NCBI RefSeq assembly: GCF_937976265.1 | Contig: NZ_CALJRX010000069.1 | Location: forward strand, 1 to 5,446 | Length of the DNA stretch: 5,446 bases | DNA from: an uncultured Haemophilus sp. | GTDB taxonomy: Bacteria > Pseudomonadota > Gammaproteobacteria > Enterobacterales > Pasteurellaceae | Reading direction: 5' to 3' | Shown here: in pieces, positions 1 to 5,446 of the stretch | How the letters are laid out: the number at the start of each line of letters is the position of its first letter | Position numbering within the stretch: the stretch's first letter is position 1 | The notes under the pieces: model-generated | The model's input: only the letters and a program-made list of their open reading frames with translations | Database searches by the model: none | Told to the model about the DNA's origin: nothing | Program-made: the position numbers and the translations under genes

Positions 1-1004
1 TAGGTATTCAAAAAGGGATTTCTAAATCTGCAGACATCTTAATGCCTGTTTTAGTGGTGATGTTTGTGGCGTTGGTTGTTTATTCTTTATTCCTACCGGG
101 TGCAGAAAAAGGCTTGAACGCACTATTTACACCAGACTGGTCAAAACTATCTAACCCAAGCGTGTGGATTGCGGCTTATGGTCAAATCTTCTTCTCTCTT
201 TCCATCTGTTTCGGGATTATGATCACGTATGCATCGTACTTGAAGAAAGATTCTGATTTAACAGGTAGCGGCTTGGTTGTTGGTTTTGCGAACTCAAGCT
301 TTGAAGTGCTTGCCGGTATCGGTGTATTTGCGGCATTAGGCTTCATTGCAACCGCACAAGGCGTAGAGGTGAGCGAAGTGGCAAAAGGCGGTATTGGTTT
401 AGCTTTCTTTGCATTCCCAACTATTATTAACAAAGCACCATTCGGTGAAGTATTAGGGGTATTGTTCTTTGGTTCATTAACCTTTGCGGCATTAACCTCA
501 TTTATCTCTGTTATTGAAGTAATCATTTCAGCAATTCAAGATAAACTCCGTTTGCGTCGAGCAAAAGCGACCTTTGTTGTTGGTTTACCAATGATGGTGG
601 TGTCAGTTATTTTATTTGGTACGACAACCGGCTTACCAATGCTTGATGTATTCGATAAATTTGTGAACTACTTTGGTATTGTTGCAGTGGCATTTGTTTC
701 ATTAATTGTGATTGTAGCAAATGAAAAACTAGGCTTATTAGGCAACCACTTAAACCAAAGTTCTTCATTCAAAGTGGGTTTCCTATGGCGTTTATGCATT
801 GTCATCACCACCGGTATTCTTGCCTTTATGTTATTTAGTGAGGGTGCGAAAGTATTTACTGAAGGTTATGAAGGCTATCCAAGCTGGTTTGTAAATATCT
901 TTGGTTGGGGCATGGCAATTTCGCTAGTGGTCGTTTCATTCATTCTTTCTCGTTTAAAATGGAAAAATGAAGTCAACTTCAAGCTTGAAGAAAAAGGAGA
1001 ATAA
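1..1004 (+). CDS. NSS-family sodium-dependent amino-acid transporter, large subunit (5' end missing)
   Basis: This is an inner-membrane Na+-coupled amino-acid symporter of the neurotransmitter:sodium symporter (LeuT-fold) family. The frame is open from base 3 with no stop, so the ATG at 42 is internal and the gene begins upstream; about 333 codons are present of the family's usual 440-510. By comparison with LeuT, the part seen covers TM5 to TM12. The hallmark [12 protein letters not shown] of unwound TM6 is at 180-215, matching the LeuT stretch around T254/S256/F259. The TM7 Na1-ligand Asn (LeuT N286) is at 291-293. The TM8 ALTS segment, with the Na2 ligands Thr and Ser (LeuT T354/S355), is at 489-500. 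The C-terminus is short, charged and cytoplasmic-like. The stop is followed after 2 bases by a MetS-type small-subunit gene, which points to a MetP-like methionine/alanine importer. The substrate is inferred from that neighbour; the family call is firm. Confidence 0.93.
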   Translation, partial: GIQKGISKSADILMPVLVVMFVALVVYSLFLPGAEKGLNALFTPDWSKLSNPSVWIAAYGQIFFSLSICFGIMITYASYLKKDSDLTGSGLVVGFANSSFEVLAGIGVFAALGFIATAQGVEVSEVAKGGIGLAFFAFPTIINKAPFGEVLGVLFFGSLTFAALTSFISVIEVIISAIQDKLRLRRAKATFVVGLPMMVVSVILFGTTTGLPMLDVFDKFVNYFGIVAVAFVSLIVIVANEKLGLLGNHLNQSSSFKVGFLWRLCIVITTGILAFMLFSEGAKVFTEGYEGYPSWFVNIFGWGMAISLVVVSFILSRLKWKNEVNFKLEEKGE

Positions 1005-1006
1005 AG

Positions 1007-1105
1007 ATGACGAGTATTGCAATTACAATGATGATTGTGGCGCTTTTAGTGATTTGGGGCGGCTTGATCTTTTCCTTAATCAGACTTCCAAAAGAAGAAA
1101 AATAA
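1007..1105 (+). CDS. metS: Small subunit of methionine/alanine NSS importer (MetS-like), 32 aa
   Basis: This is a 32-codon gene for a single-pass membrane peptide. Its sequence runs MTSIAITMMIVALLVIWG, then GLIFSLIRLP and a lysine/glutamate tail. One hydrophobic helix spans about residues 4-25, with a W-G-G motif at 17-19 and a basic/charged C-terminus. This pattern fits the putative methionine and alanine importer small-subunit family, whose named member is MetS of the Corynebacterium glutamicum MetPS system; there MetS is needed with the large NSS subunit MetP for transport. The ATG lies 2 bases after the stop of the upstream NSS gene. A good Shine-Dalgarno, AAGGAGA, sits at 994-1000 inside the end of that gene with 6 bases before the ATG, so the two are almost certainly co-transcribed and translationally coupled. 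A terminator follows. It is short enough to be missed by ORF cut-offs. The exact substrate is inferred. Confidence 0.85.
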   Translation: MTSIAITMMIVALLVIWGGLIFSLIRLPKEEK

Positions 1106-1119
1106 GGTCAAAATTGACC
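1105..1119 (-). terminator. Possible weak terminator for cpdB made from the uptake-sequence repeat
   Basis: Read on the minus strand, GGTCAATTTTGACC (1119-1106) can fold into a 5-6 bp stem with a 2-4 base loop. It is followed by a T-rich stretch (TTATTTTTCTTC) that lies in the 3' end of metS. It is placed to stop cpdB transcription after the stronger hairpin at 1136-1156. The stem is short, so this is a suggestion only. Confidence 0.25.
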
Positions 1120-1125
1120 GCACTT
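1117..1125 (-). repeat. DNA uptake signal sequence core (Hin-type USS)
   Basis: ACCGCACTT here is an exact reverse complement of the Haemophilus uptake core AAGTGCGGT. On the minus strand it continues as AAAGTGCGGTCAATTTTGAC, so an AT-rich segment follows the core as in the extended consensus. Such sites promote uptake of related DNA during natural competence and are common near gene ends. This one lies in the convergent gap between metS and cpdB. Confidence 0.93.
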
Positions 1126-1135
1126 TGAAATAAGT

Positions 1136-1161
1136 AGGGCGTGCTGAGCACGCCCTTTTTT
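1136..1161 (+). terminator. Rho-independent terminator after the transporter operon
   Basis: AGGGCGTGC at 1136-1144 pairs perfectly with GCACGCCCT at 1148-1156 around a TGA loop, giving a 9-bp GC-rich stem followed by T6 at 1156-1161. It sits 30 bases after the metS stop and ends 1 base before the stop codon of the convergent cpdB gene. The same stem would form in the cpdB transcript, though the T-tract polarity clearly favours the plus strand. Confidence 0.92.
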
Positions 1162-1162
1162 G

Positions 1163-3136
1163 TTATTTCGATAAATCGATTTGATATACCGCAAAGCCCA
1201 CTTCATCGGTGCCGACTTTCTTCATTGGGTATTGCGCATTGTCTTGAATAAATTTTGCCGCTTGTTCGCTTGGCGAGGTTTCAAAACGCACGTCTAATTT
1301 ATCGTTACCTTTAATCGGTGCAAAACGCCAGTTTTTATCCGCACTTGGGTTTACATGGCCATGTTTTTCACTTTCTGCTTTGATGTAATCCGCAAGGATT
1401 TGGCGGTTTTCATCAGGAGAAGCGTAAACGATGTGTGCATCGCCCGTGCCTGGGAATTTATTACCGTAAGCACGATAGTTGTTAGTCGCAATTAAGAATT
1501 CTGCTTTTGGATCAACCGGTTTACCTTGGTAAGTTAAATTCACTACACGATGTGAGTTCGGGTTAATCAATTTACATTCGCCGTCATAACGCGCGGGTTG
1601 AGTGAGGTCGAATTCATAATTTACGCCGTCAATCACATCATAGTTATAAGTACGGAAACCTTCCCAGTCGATTAAAGATTGTGGTTTGTCGCTTGCAGGA
1701 TCGATTTGTTTAAACATACCTGCGCTACATTCCAACCATTCTTTCAGTTCTTCACCGGTTGCTTTCACCACAACTAAGGTGTTTGGATAGAGGTATAAGT
1801 CTGCTGCGTTACGGAAGGTTAATTCACCTTTGTTCACTTCTGTATAGCCAGTAGGGTCATTTTTACGTCCACCCGCTTTAAATGGTGCGCCTGCACTTAA
1901 AATTGGTAAGCCTGCCATTGCTGCAACACTTGGTGCCACTTTTTCAACGTAAGCTTTTTGTGCTTGGTTCACAATTTGAATGGTTGGGTCATCTTGTACT
2001 AACGCTAAGTAGCTGTACATGTTATCGGTAGCTTTACCGATTGGCTGTGCCACGAATTCACGGGTGGCTTCATGCACAGGTTTTAAAAGTGCGGTCAATT
2101 CTGCATCACTTTCTGTGGTCGCTTTTTTGTTTTCAGCATCGTAAATTGGGCGAAGTGCCGCTTTACCATCAGCCACTAACCATTTGCCGTTGTGTTGAGC
2201 AAGGGTTAAGTCGATTACACTGATGTTGTTTGCCCAGTAGCCAGCCATACTTCCAGGCACACCTTTTACGGTACCTTTAGCAATATCTGCATTTGGTGAT
2301 TTTGCGAACTCTTTGTTCGGGAATAAACGGTGAGAGTGACCGAAAACGATCACATCAATGTGTGGTACATCAGCAAGGTAGAATGCTGAGTTCTCTGCGC
2401 CTTCTTGATATGGTTCATCAGATGGGCCAGTGTGCGCAAGTGCCACAATAATATCGGCGCCTTTTTGTTTCATTTCTGGCACATATTTTTGTGCGGTTTT
2501 CACGATATCGCGTGTTTCAACTTTGCCTTGTAAATTTGCTTTATCCCACACCATAATTTGTGGTGGCACAAAACCGATATAACCGATGTTGAGTTTATGG
2601 GTTTTACCTTGGCTATCCACCACTTCTTTCGTTTGAATCACATAAGGCGTGAAATAGGGCTCTTCAGTACCAACTTTCACTACGTTGGCATTGATGATAG
2701 GGAATTTCGCTTGTTTAATCGCATCGGCTAAATAATCTAAGCCATAGTTAAATTCGTGGTTACCTAATGTGCCCACTTCATAATGCATCGCATTTAAGCT
2801 GTCCACAGCTGGGTTTGGTTTGCCTTCTTTATGACCTTTCGCTGCTTGATAGTCAGCAATTGGGTTACCTTGAATTAAGTCACCGTTATCAACTAAAACG
2901 CTATTTTTCACCTCTTGACGAGCTTGACGAATCAAGCTTGCTGCACGGGTAAAACCGAATTTCTCAGTAGGTGCATCTTTGTAGTAATCGAAGTCAGTTA
3001 AAAAACTGTGAATATCGGTTGTTGCTACAATACGTAAATCGACTTGTGTGTCACTTTTCGCAAAAGCAAAACGGCTCGCACTTAAGGCTAAAATGCTACT
3101 TGCGCCAAGCTGGATGAAATCTCTTCTGTTGATCAT
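1163..3136 (-). CDS. cpdB: Periplasmic 2',3'-cyclic-nucleotide 2'-phosphodiesterase / 3'-nucleotidase
   Basis: This 657-aa bifunctional enzyme opens 2',3'-cyclic nucleotides to 3'-nucleotides and then dephosphorylates them to nucleosides, for scavenging in the periplasm. The N-terminal calcineurin-like metallophosphatase domain (about 32-275) carries the dinuclear metal motifs: D41-x-H43, GD with D86, GNHE with N126/H127, H235, and GHSH with H267/H269. The C-terminal 5'-nucleotidase domain (about 365-560) holds the substrate-binding stretches [13 protein letters not shown] (441-453), [12 protein letters not shown] (493-504) and ATNNYRAYG (550-558). The mature sequence is very close to E. coli CpdB, but the leader is different: N3-R4-R5-D6-F7-I8 is a twin-arginine motif, followed by a hydrophobic stretch, R22 and an AFA|K cleavage site near 26. 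Start choice is supported by AGGAGT (minus strand, 3146-3141) 4 bases from the ATG. It is convergent with metS and divergent from arcB, with a CRP site upstream. The reading frame is intact. Confidence 0.97.
   Translation of the reverse strand: MINRRDFIQLGASSILALSASRFAFAKSDTQVDLRIVATTDIHSFLTDFDYYKDAPTEKFGFTRAASLIRQARQEVKNSVLVDNGDLIQGNPIADYQAAKGHKEGKPNPAVDSLNAMHYEVGTLGNHEFNYGLDYLADAIKQAKFPIINANVVKVGTEEPYFTPYVIQTKEVVDSQGKTHKLNIGYIGFVPPQIMVWDKANLQGKVETRDIVKTAQKYVPEMKQKGADIIVALAHTGPSDEPYQEGAENSAFYLADVPHIDVIVFGHSHRLFPNKEFAKSPNADIAKGTVKGVPGSMAGYWANNISVIDLTLAQHNGKWLVADGKAALRPIYDAENKKATTESDAELTALLKPVHEATREFVAQPIGKATDNMYSYLALVQDDPTIQIVNQAQKAYVEKVAPSVAAMAGLPILSAGAPFKAGGRKNDPTGYTEVNKGELTFRNAADLYLYPNTLVVVKATGEELKEWLECSAGMFKQIDPASDKPQSLIDWEGFRTYNYDVIDGVNYEFDLTQPARYDGECKLINPNSHRVVNLTYQGKPVDPKAEFLIATNNYRAYGNKFPGTGDAHIVYASPDENRQILADYIKAESEKHGHVNPSADKNWRFAPIKGNDKLDVRFETSPSEQAAKFIQDNAQYPMKKVGTDEVGFAVYQIDLSK
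2087..2095 (+). repeat. DNA uptake signal sequence core (Hin-type USS) inside cpdB
   Basis: An exact AAGTGCGGT lies within cpdB on the strand opposite to the gene, followed by CAATT. It encodes part of the ALLKP linker (about residues 349-353) between the two CpdB domains. Uptake sequences inside genes usually sit in such tolerant regions. Confidence 0.92.
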
Positions 3137-3221
3137 ATTAACTCCTGTTATATGAGAATCGACGGGATTTTAAATCTCTTTTGCATATAAAGAAAGCACA
3201 ATATAAAGTTCTGATATGAAG

Positions 3222-3237
3222 TGTGATGTGCATCACA
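3222..3237. promoter_or_regulatory. CRP (cAMP receptor protein) binding site in the cpdB-arcB divergent region
   Basis: TGTGATGTGCATCACA matches the CRP consensus TGTGA-N6-TCACA in both half-sites, and the flanks (AAG on the left, AAAA on the right) are AT-rich. It is the canonical form, not the TGCGA-type CRP-S site of competence genes. Its centre is about 93 bases from the cpdB start codon and about 155 bases from the arcB start codon, so it could serve either promoter or both. No hexamer pair at ideal spacing is obvious on the cpdB side. The rest of the 248-base gap is AT-rich with no gene in it. Confidence 0.85.
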
Positions 3238-3256
3238 AAATAAAGATTGAATTTAG

Positions 3257-3285
3257 TTGCAAAACTTTACGTTTGAGGCAAAAAT
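3257..3285 (+). promoter_or_regulatory. Tentative arcBC promoter
   Basis: TTGCAA (3257-3262, 4 of 6 matches to the -35 consensus) and AAAAAT (3280-3285, 4 of 6 to the -10 consensus) are separated by 17 bases. A start point near 3291-3292 would put the CRP site centre at about -62, a standard class I activation position. The hexamers are weak, which suits an activator-dependent promoter, but the region is so AT-rich that chance matches are likely. TAAAAT at 3285-3290 is an alternative -10. Confidence 0.3.
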
Positions 3286-3384
3286 AAAATATCAGATTTA
3301 ACTTGTTTTTTAGAATTGAGTTATTTACCGTTAAGTAGAATGAATATCCATCTTTTATTAATGATATAAAATAAGGAGATTGTT

Positions 3385-4389
3385 ATGGCTTTCAATCTTA
3401 GAAATAGACACCTCTTAAGTCTTGTTAATCATTCAGAACGTGAAATTAAGTACTTACTAGATTTATCCCGCGATTTAAAACGAGCGAAATATGCGGGAAC
3501 TGAGCAACCTAAACTGCAAGGTAAAAATATCGCATTAATTTTTGAAAAAACCTCAACGCGTACTCGTTGTGCTTTTGAAGTCGCTGCCTATGACCAAGGT
3601 GCTCGAGTAACTTATATCGATCCAAACTCCTCTCAAATCGGACATAAAGAAAGTATGAAAGATACAGCGCGAGTACTTGGAAGAATGTACGATGCAATAG
3701 AATATCGTGGTTTTAAGCAAAGTATTGTTCAAGAGCTTGCGGATTATGCCGGTGTGCCAGTATTTAATGGTTTAACAGATGAATTCCATCCTACACAAAT
3801 GCTAGCAGATGTGCTTACTATGATTGAAAATTGTGACAAGCCACTAAGTGAAATTAGCTATGTATATATTGGTGATGCTCGCAACAATATGGGTAGCTCT
3901 TTATTGTTGATTGGTGCCAAATTAGGTATGGATGTCCGTATTTGTGGTCCTAAAGCATTATTACCAGATGCTGAATTAGTAGAATTATGTGAAGGCTTTG
4001 CTAAACAAAGTAGAGCAAGAATCACAGTTACTGACGATATTGATAAAGCAGTGAAAGGTGTTGACTTTGTACATACCGACGTTTGGGTTTCAATGGGTGA
4101 ACCATTGGAAACATGGGGTGATCGAATTCAACTATTGTTGCCGTACCAAGTTACACCGGAATTAATGAAGCGAACTGGTAATCCTAATGTGAAATTCATG
4201 CACTGTTTACCTGCGTTCCATAATAGCGAAACCAAAGTGGGTCGTCAAATTGCTGAAAAATACCCAGTTTTAGCAAATGGTATTGAGGTGACTGAAGATG
4301 TGTTTGAGTCACCGATGAATATTGCTTTTGAACAAGCTGAAAACCGTATGCATACGATTAAAGCAGTCATGGTAGCGAGTTTAGCTTAG
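3385..4389 (+). CDS. arcB: Ornithine carbamoyltransferase (probably catabolic)
   Basis: This 334-aa cytoplasmic enzyme interconverts ornithine plus carbamoyl phosphate and citrulline plus phosphate. All family signatures are intact: carbamoyl-phosphate motif S57-T-R-T-R61, Q84, R108, HPTQ 135-138, ornithine-binding N168, D232 with S236-M237 in DVWVSMGE, H273-C274-L275-P276 (C274 catalytic-site cysteine), and R321 near the C-terminus. Length equals that of E. coli ArgI/ArgF (334). The start is supported by AAGGAG at 3373-3378, 6 bases before the ATG; the in-frame ATG at 3361 is stopped two codons later. It is followed after 8 bases by carbamate kinase, so the arginine-deiminase-type direction (citrulline to carbamoyl phosphate) is the likely role. 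Anabolic and catabolic enzymes of this subgroup are too alike to separate by sequence, so argF is a possible alternative name. A CRP site lies upstream. Confidence 0.96.
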   Translation: MAFNLRNRHLLSLVNHSEREIKYLLDLSRDLKRAKYAGTEQPKLQGKNIALIFEKTSTRTRCAFEVAAYDQGARVTYIDPNSSQIGHKESMKDTARVLGRMYDAIEYRGFKQSIVQELADYAGVPVFNGLTDEFHPTQMLADVLTMIENCDKPLSEISYVYIGDARNNMGSSLLLIGAKLGMDVRICGPKALLPDAELVELCEGFAKQSRARITVTDDIDKAVKGVDFVHTDVWVSMGEPLETWGDRIQLLLPYQVTPELMKRTGNPNVKFMHCLPAFHNSETKVGRQIAEKYPVLANGIEVTEDVFESPMNIAFEQAENRMHTIKAVMVASLA

Positions 4390-4397
4390 GAGAGATT

Positions 4398-5330
4398 ATG
4401 AGAATTGTTATTGCACTAGGTGGTAATGCTCTATTACGCCGGGGGGAGCCATTAACTGCAGAAAATCAACGAAAAAATGTTCGTATTGCTTGTGAGCAAA
4501 TTGCTAAAATTTATCTAAACAATGAATTAGTGATCGCTCATGGTAATGGCCCTCAAGTTGGGTTGCTCGCTTTACAAGGGGCGGCTTATAAGGATGTACC
4601 AGTTTATCCATTAGATGTTTTGGGTGCTGAATCTATCGGTATGATTGGATATATGATTCAACAAGAATTGGGTAATTTTGTTCCTTTTGAGGTTCCGTTG
4701 GCGACATTAATCTCTCAAGTTGAAGTAGATATCAATGATCCAGCTTTTAAAAATCCGACTAAACCAATTGGTCCTGTTTATTCTAAAGAAGAAGCAGAGC
4801 GTTTAGCAAAAGAGAAAAATTGGTCTATTGCACAAGATGGAGATAAATACCGTCGAGTTGTACCAAGTCCGTTACCTAAACGTATATTCGAGATTCGACC
4901 AGTAAAATGGTTATTAGAAAAAGGGAGTATTGTGATTTGTGCAGGTGGTGGTGGTATCCCAACTTATTATGATGAGCAACATAATTTACAAGGGGTTGAG
5001 GCTGTAATCGATAAAGATCTATGTTCTGCATTACTTGCAGAAAATTTAGAAGCAGATCTCTTTGTTATTGCTACCGATGTTTCTGCAACATTTATTGATT
5101 GGGGCAAACCAACACAAAAAGCCATTGCGGTAGCTTCTCCGGAAGAAATGGAAAAACTTAACTTTGCTGCTGGTTCAATGGGACCAAAAGTTCAAGCCGC
5201 AGTCAATTTTGTGCGTAATACGGGTAAAGATGCAATAATCGGCTCTCTTTCGGATATTGTAGATGTTGTTAAAGGAAAAGCGGGTACTCGTATTACTAAA
5301 AATGCAGAATACATTACCTATTACGATTAA
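4398..5330 (+). CDS. arcC: Carbamate kinase
   Basis: This 310-aa cytoplasmic kinase of the amino-acid kinase fold transfers phosphate from carbamoyl phosphate to ADP, giving ATP and carbamate (which decays to ammonia and CO2). Visible signatures are the N-terminal ALGGNAL (6-12), AHGNGPQVG (47-55), [13 protein letters not shown] (73-85), KPIGP with K122 (122-126), the carbamate-kinase-specific [10 protein letters not shown] (151-160), CAGGGGIP (181-188), VIDKD with K206 (203-207), and AAGSMGPKV with K264 (257-265). Length is that of the family. AGGAGAG at 4388-4394 overlaps the arcB stop codon and leaves 5 bases between AGGAG and the ATG, so translation is probably coupled to arcB. Together with ArcB it turns citrulline into ornithine with net ATP gain. 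The frame is intact, and no strong terminator follows, so the operon may continue past the window. Confidence 0.97.
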   Translation: MRIVIALGGNALLRRGEPLTAENQRKNVRIACEQIAKIYLNNELVIAHGNGPQVGLLALQGAAYKDVPVYPLDVLGAESIGMIGYMIQQELGNFVPFEVPLATLISQVEVDINDPAFKNPTKPIGPVYSKEEAERLAKEKNWSIAQDGDKYRRVVPSPLPKRIFEIRPVKWLLEKGSIVICAGGGGIPTYYDEQHNLQGVEAVIDKDLCSALLAENLEADLFVIATDVSATFIDWGKPTQKAIAVASPEEMEKLNFAAGSMGPKVQAAVNFVRNTGKDAIIGSLSDIVDVVKGKAGTRITKNAEYITYYD

Positions 5331-5446
5331 TAGGGAGCTAAATTTAGGATAGTACCCTCAACAAAACAGGCTGAAATTCCGTTTGTTGGCCGAGTTTTCG
5401 GGTGTAACGCTTAACCATCACAAAGGAAAGTGCGGTCAAAATAAAG
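5331..5446. other. Intergenic region after arcC with small inverted repeats
   Basis: No coding region is seen in these 116 bases. It holds a perfect 10-base palindrome CTAAATTTAG (5338-5347). CAACAAA (5359-5365) pairs with TTTGTTG (5382-5388) across 16 bases. A small hairpin, CCGA-GTTT-TCGG, lies at 5390-5401. None is followed by a T-run, so an efficient intrinsic terminator is not supported and readthrough into a downstream gene is plausible. No start codon for that gene lies inside the window. Confidence 0.5.
5428..5436 (+). repeat. DNA uptake signal sequence core (Hin-type USS)
   Basis: An exact AAGTGCGGT is followed by CAAAATAAAG, the AT-rich segment typical of the extended uptake consensus. 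It lies in the intergenic region after arcC and has no inverted partner in the window, so it does not form the usual USS-pair terminator here. Confidence 0.93.

Noticed and set aside
182..526. 114-codon open frame on the minus strand
   Set aside because: It lies wholly inside the transporter gene, its product resembles no family I know, and no ribosome binding site or context supports it. It is a shadow of the real frame.
2041..2223. 60-codon plus-strand open frame within cpdB, and a similar one at 2767-2952
   Set aside because: Both are antisense shadows of the highly conserved cpdB frame, with low-plausibility products and no ribosome binding site support.
2475..2500. Uptake-sequence-like TTGTGCGGT in cpdB, with TCCGCACTT near 1339
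   Set aside because: They differ from the 9-base core by two and one bases respectively. Only exact cores were annotated.
3353..3371. TTTTAT/ATAAAA inverted repeat just ahead of the arcB ribosome binding site
   Set aside because: A 6-bp all-AT stem in a very AT-rich leader is expected by chance and would be unstable as RNA, so it is not called as a riboswitch or attenuator.
3509..3697. 62-codon minus-strand open frame within arcB
   Set aside because: It is fully antisense to conserved arcB motifs (STRTR to YRG region) and has no independent support.
4441..4446. G6 run early in arcC, possible phase-variable tract
   Set aside because: Six G's are too short for a typical contingency locus, and known Haemophilus phase variation mostly uses longer tetranucleotide repeats. 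The frame is intact and it simply encodes Arg-Gly-Glu.
1..5446. Mobile element, CRISPR array, toxin-antitoxin, tRNA or phage signal
   Set aside because: No transposase or integrase, no spaced direct repeats, no tRNA-like fold and no terminal inverted repeats were seen. Every substantial open frame is a housekeeping-type metabolic or transport gene.

Overview
The window looks like chromosomal DNA from a Haemophilus-type member of the Pasteurellaceae. Three exact copies of the Haemophilus DNA-uptake core AAGTGCGGT are present (1117-1125 on the minus strand, 2087-2095 and 5428-5436 on the plus strand). The predicted proteins also resemble, from memory, Haemophilus CpdB, ornithine carbamoyltransferase and carbamate kinase closely. 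The species cannot be fixed from the sequence alone.

Layout: (1) 1-1004, plus strand, the 3' two-thirds of a sodium-coupled amino-acid transporter of the NSS/LeuT family, cut by the left edge. It is followed after 2 bases by a 32-codon gene (1007-1105) for the small membrane subunit of a MetPS-type methionine/alanine importer. (2) 1106-1162, a short convergent gap with an uptake sequence and a strong intrinsic terminator. (3) 1163-3136, minus strand, cpdB, a periplasmic 2',3'-cyclic-nucleotide phosphodiesterase/3'-nucleotidase with a Tat-type signal peptide. (4) 3137-3384, a 248-base AT-rich divergent regulatory region with a perfect CRP site. (5) 3385-5330, plus strand, arcB-arcC, an operon for ornithine carbamoyltransferase and carbamate kinase. 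(6) 5331-5446, the start of an intergenic region with an uptake sequence, small inverted repeats and no convincing terminator.

The theme is scavenging. The transporter pair takes up amino acids. CpdB turns extracellular nucleotides into nucleosides and phosphate. ArcB plus ArcC can convert citrulline and phosphate to ornithine, ammonia, CO2 and ATP. The single CRP site between cpdB and arcBC suggests that carbon/energy starvation (cAMP) could control one or both units. No arginine deiminase gene (arcA) is visible.

All five genes belong to known families and appear intact apart from the edge truncation. I found no sign of a novel defence, mobile or RNA-based system. The points most worth a second look are the easily missed 32-aa transporter subunit, the Tat signal on CpdB, the shared CRP site, and arcBC without arcA.
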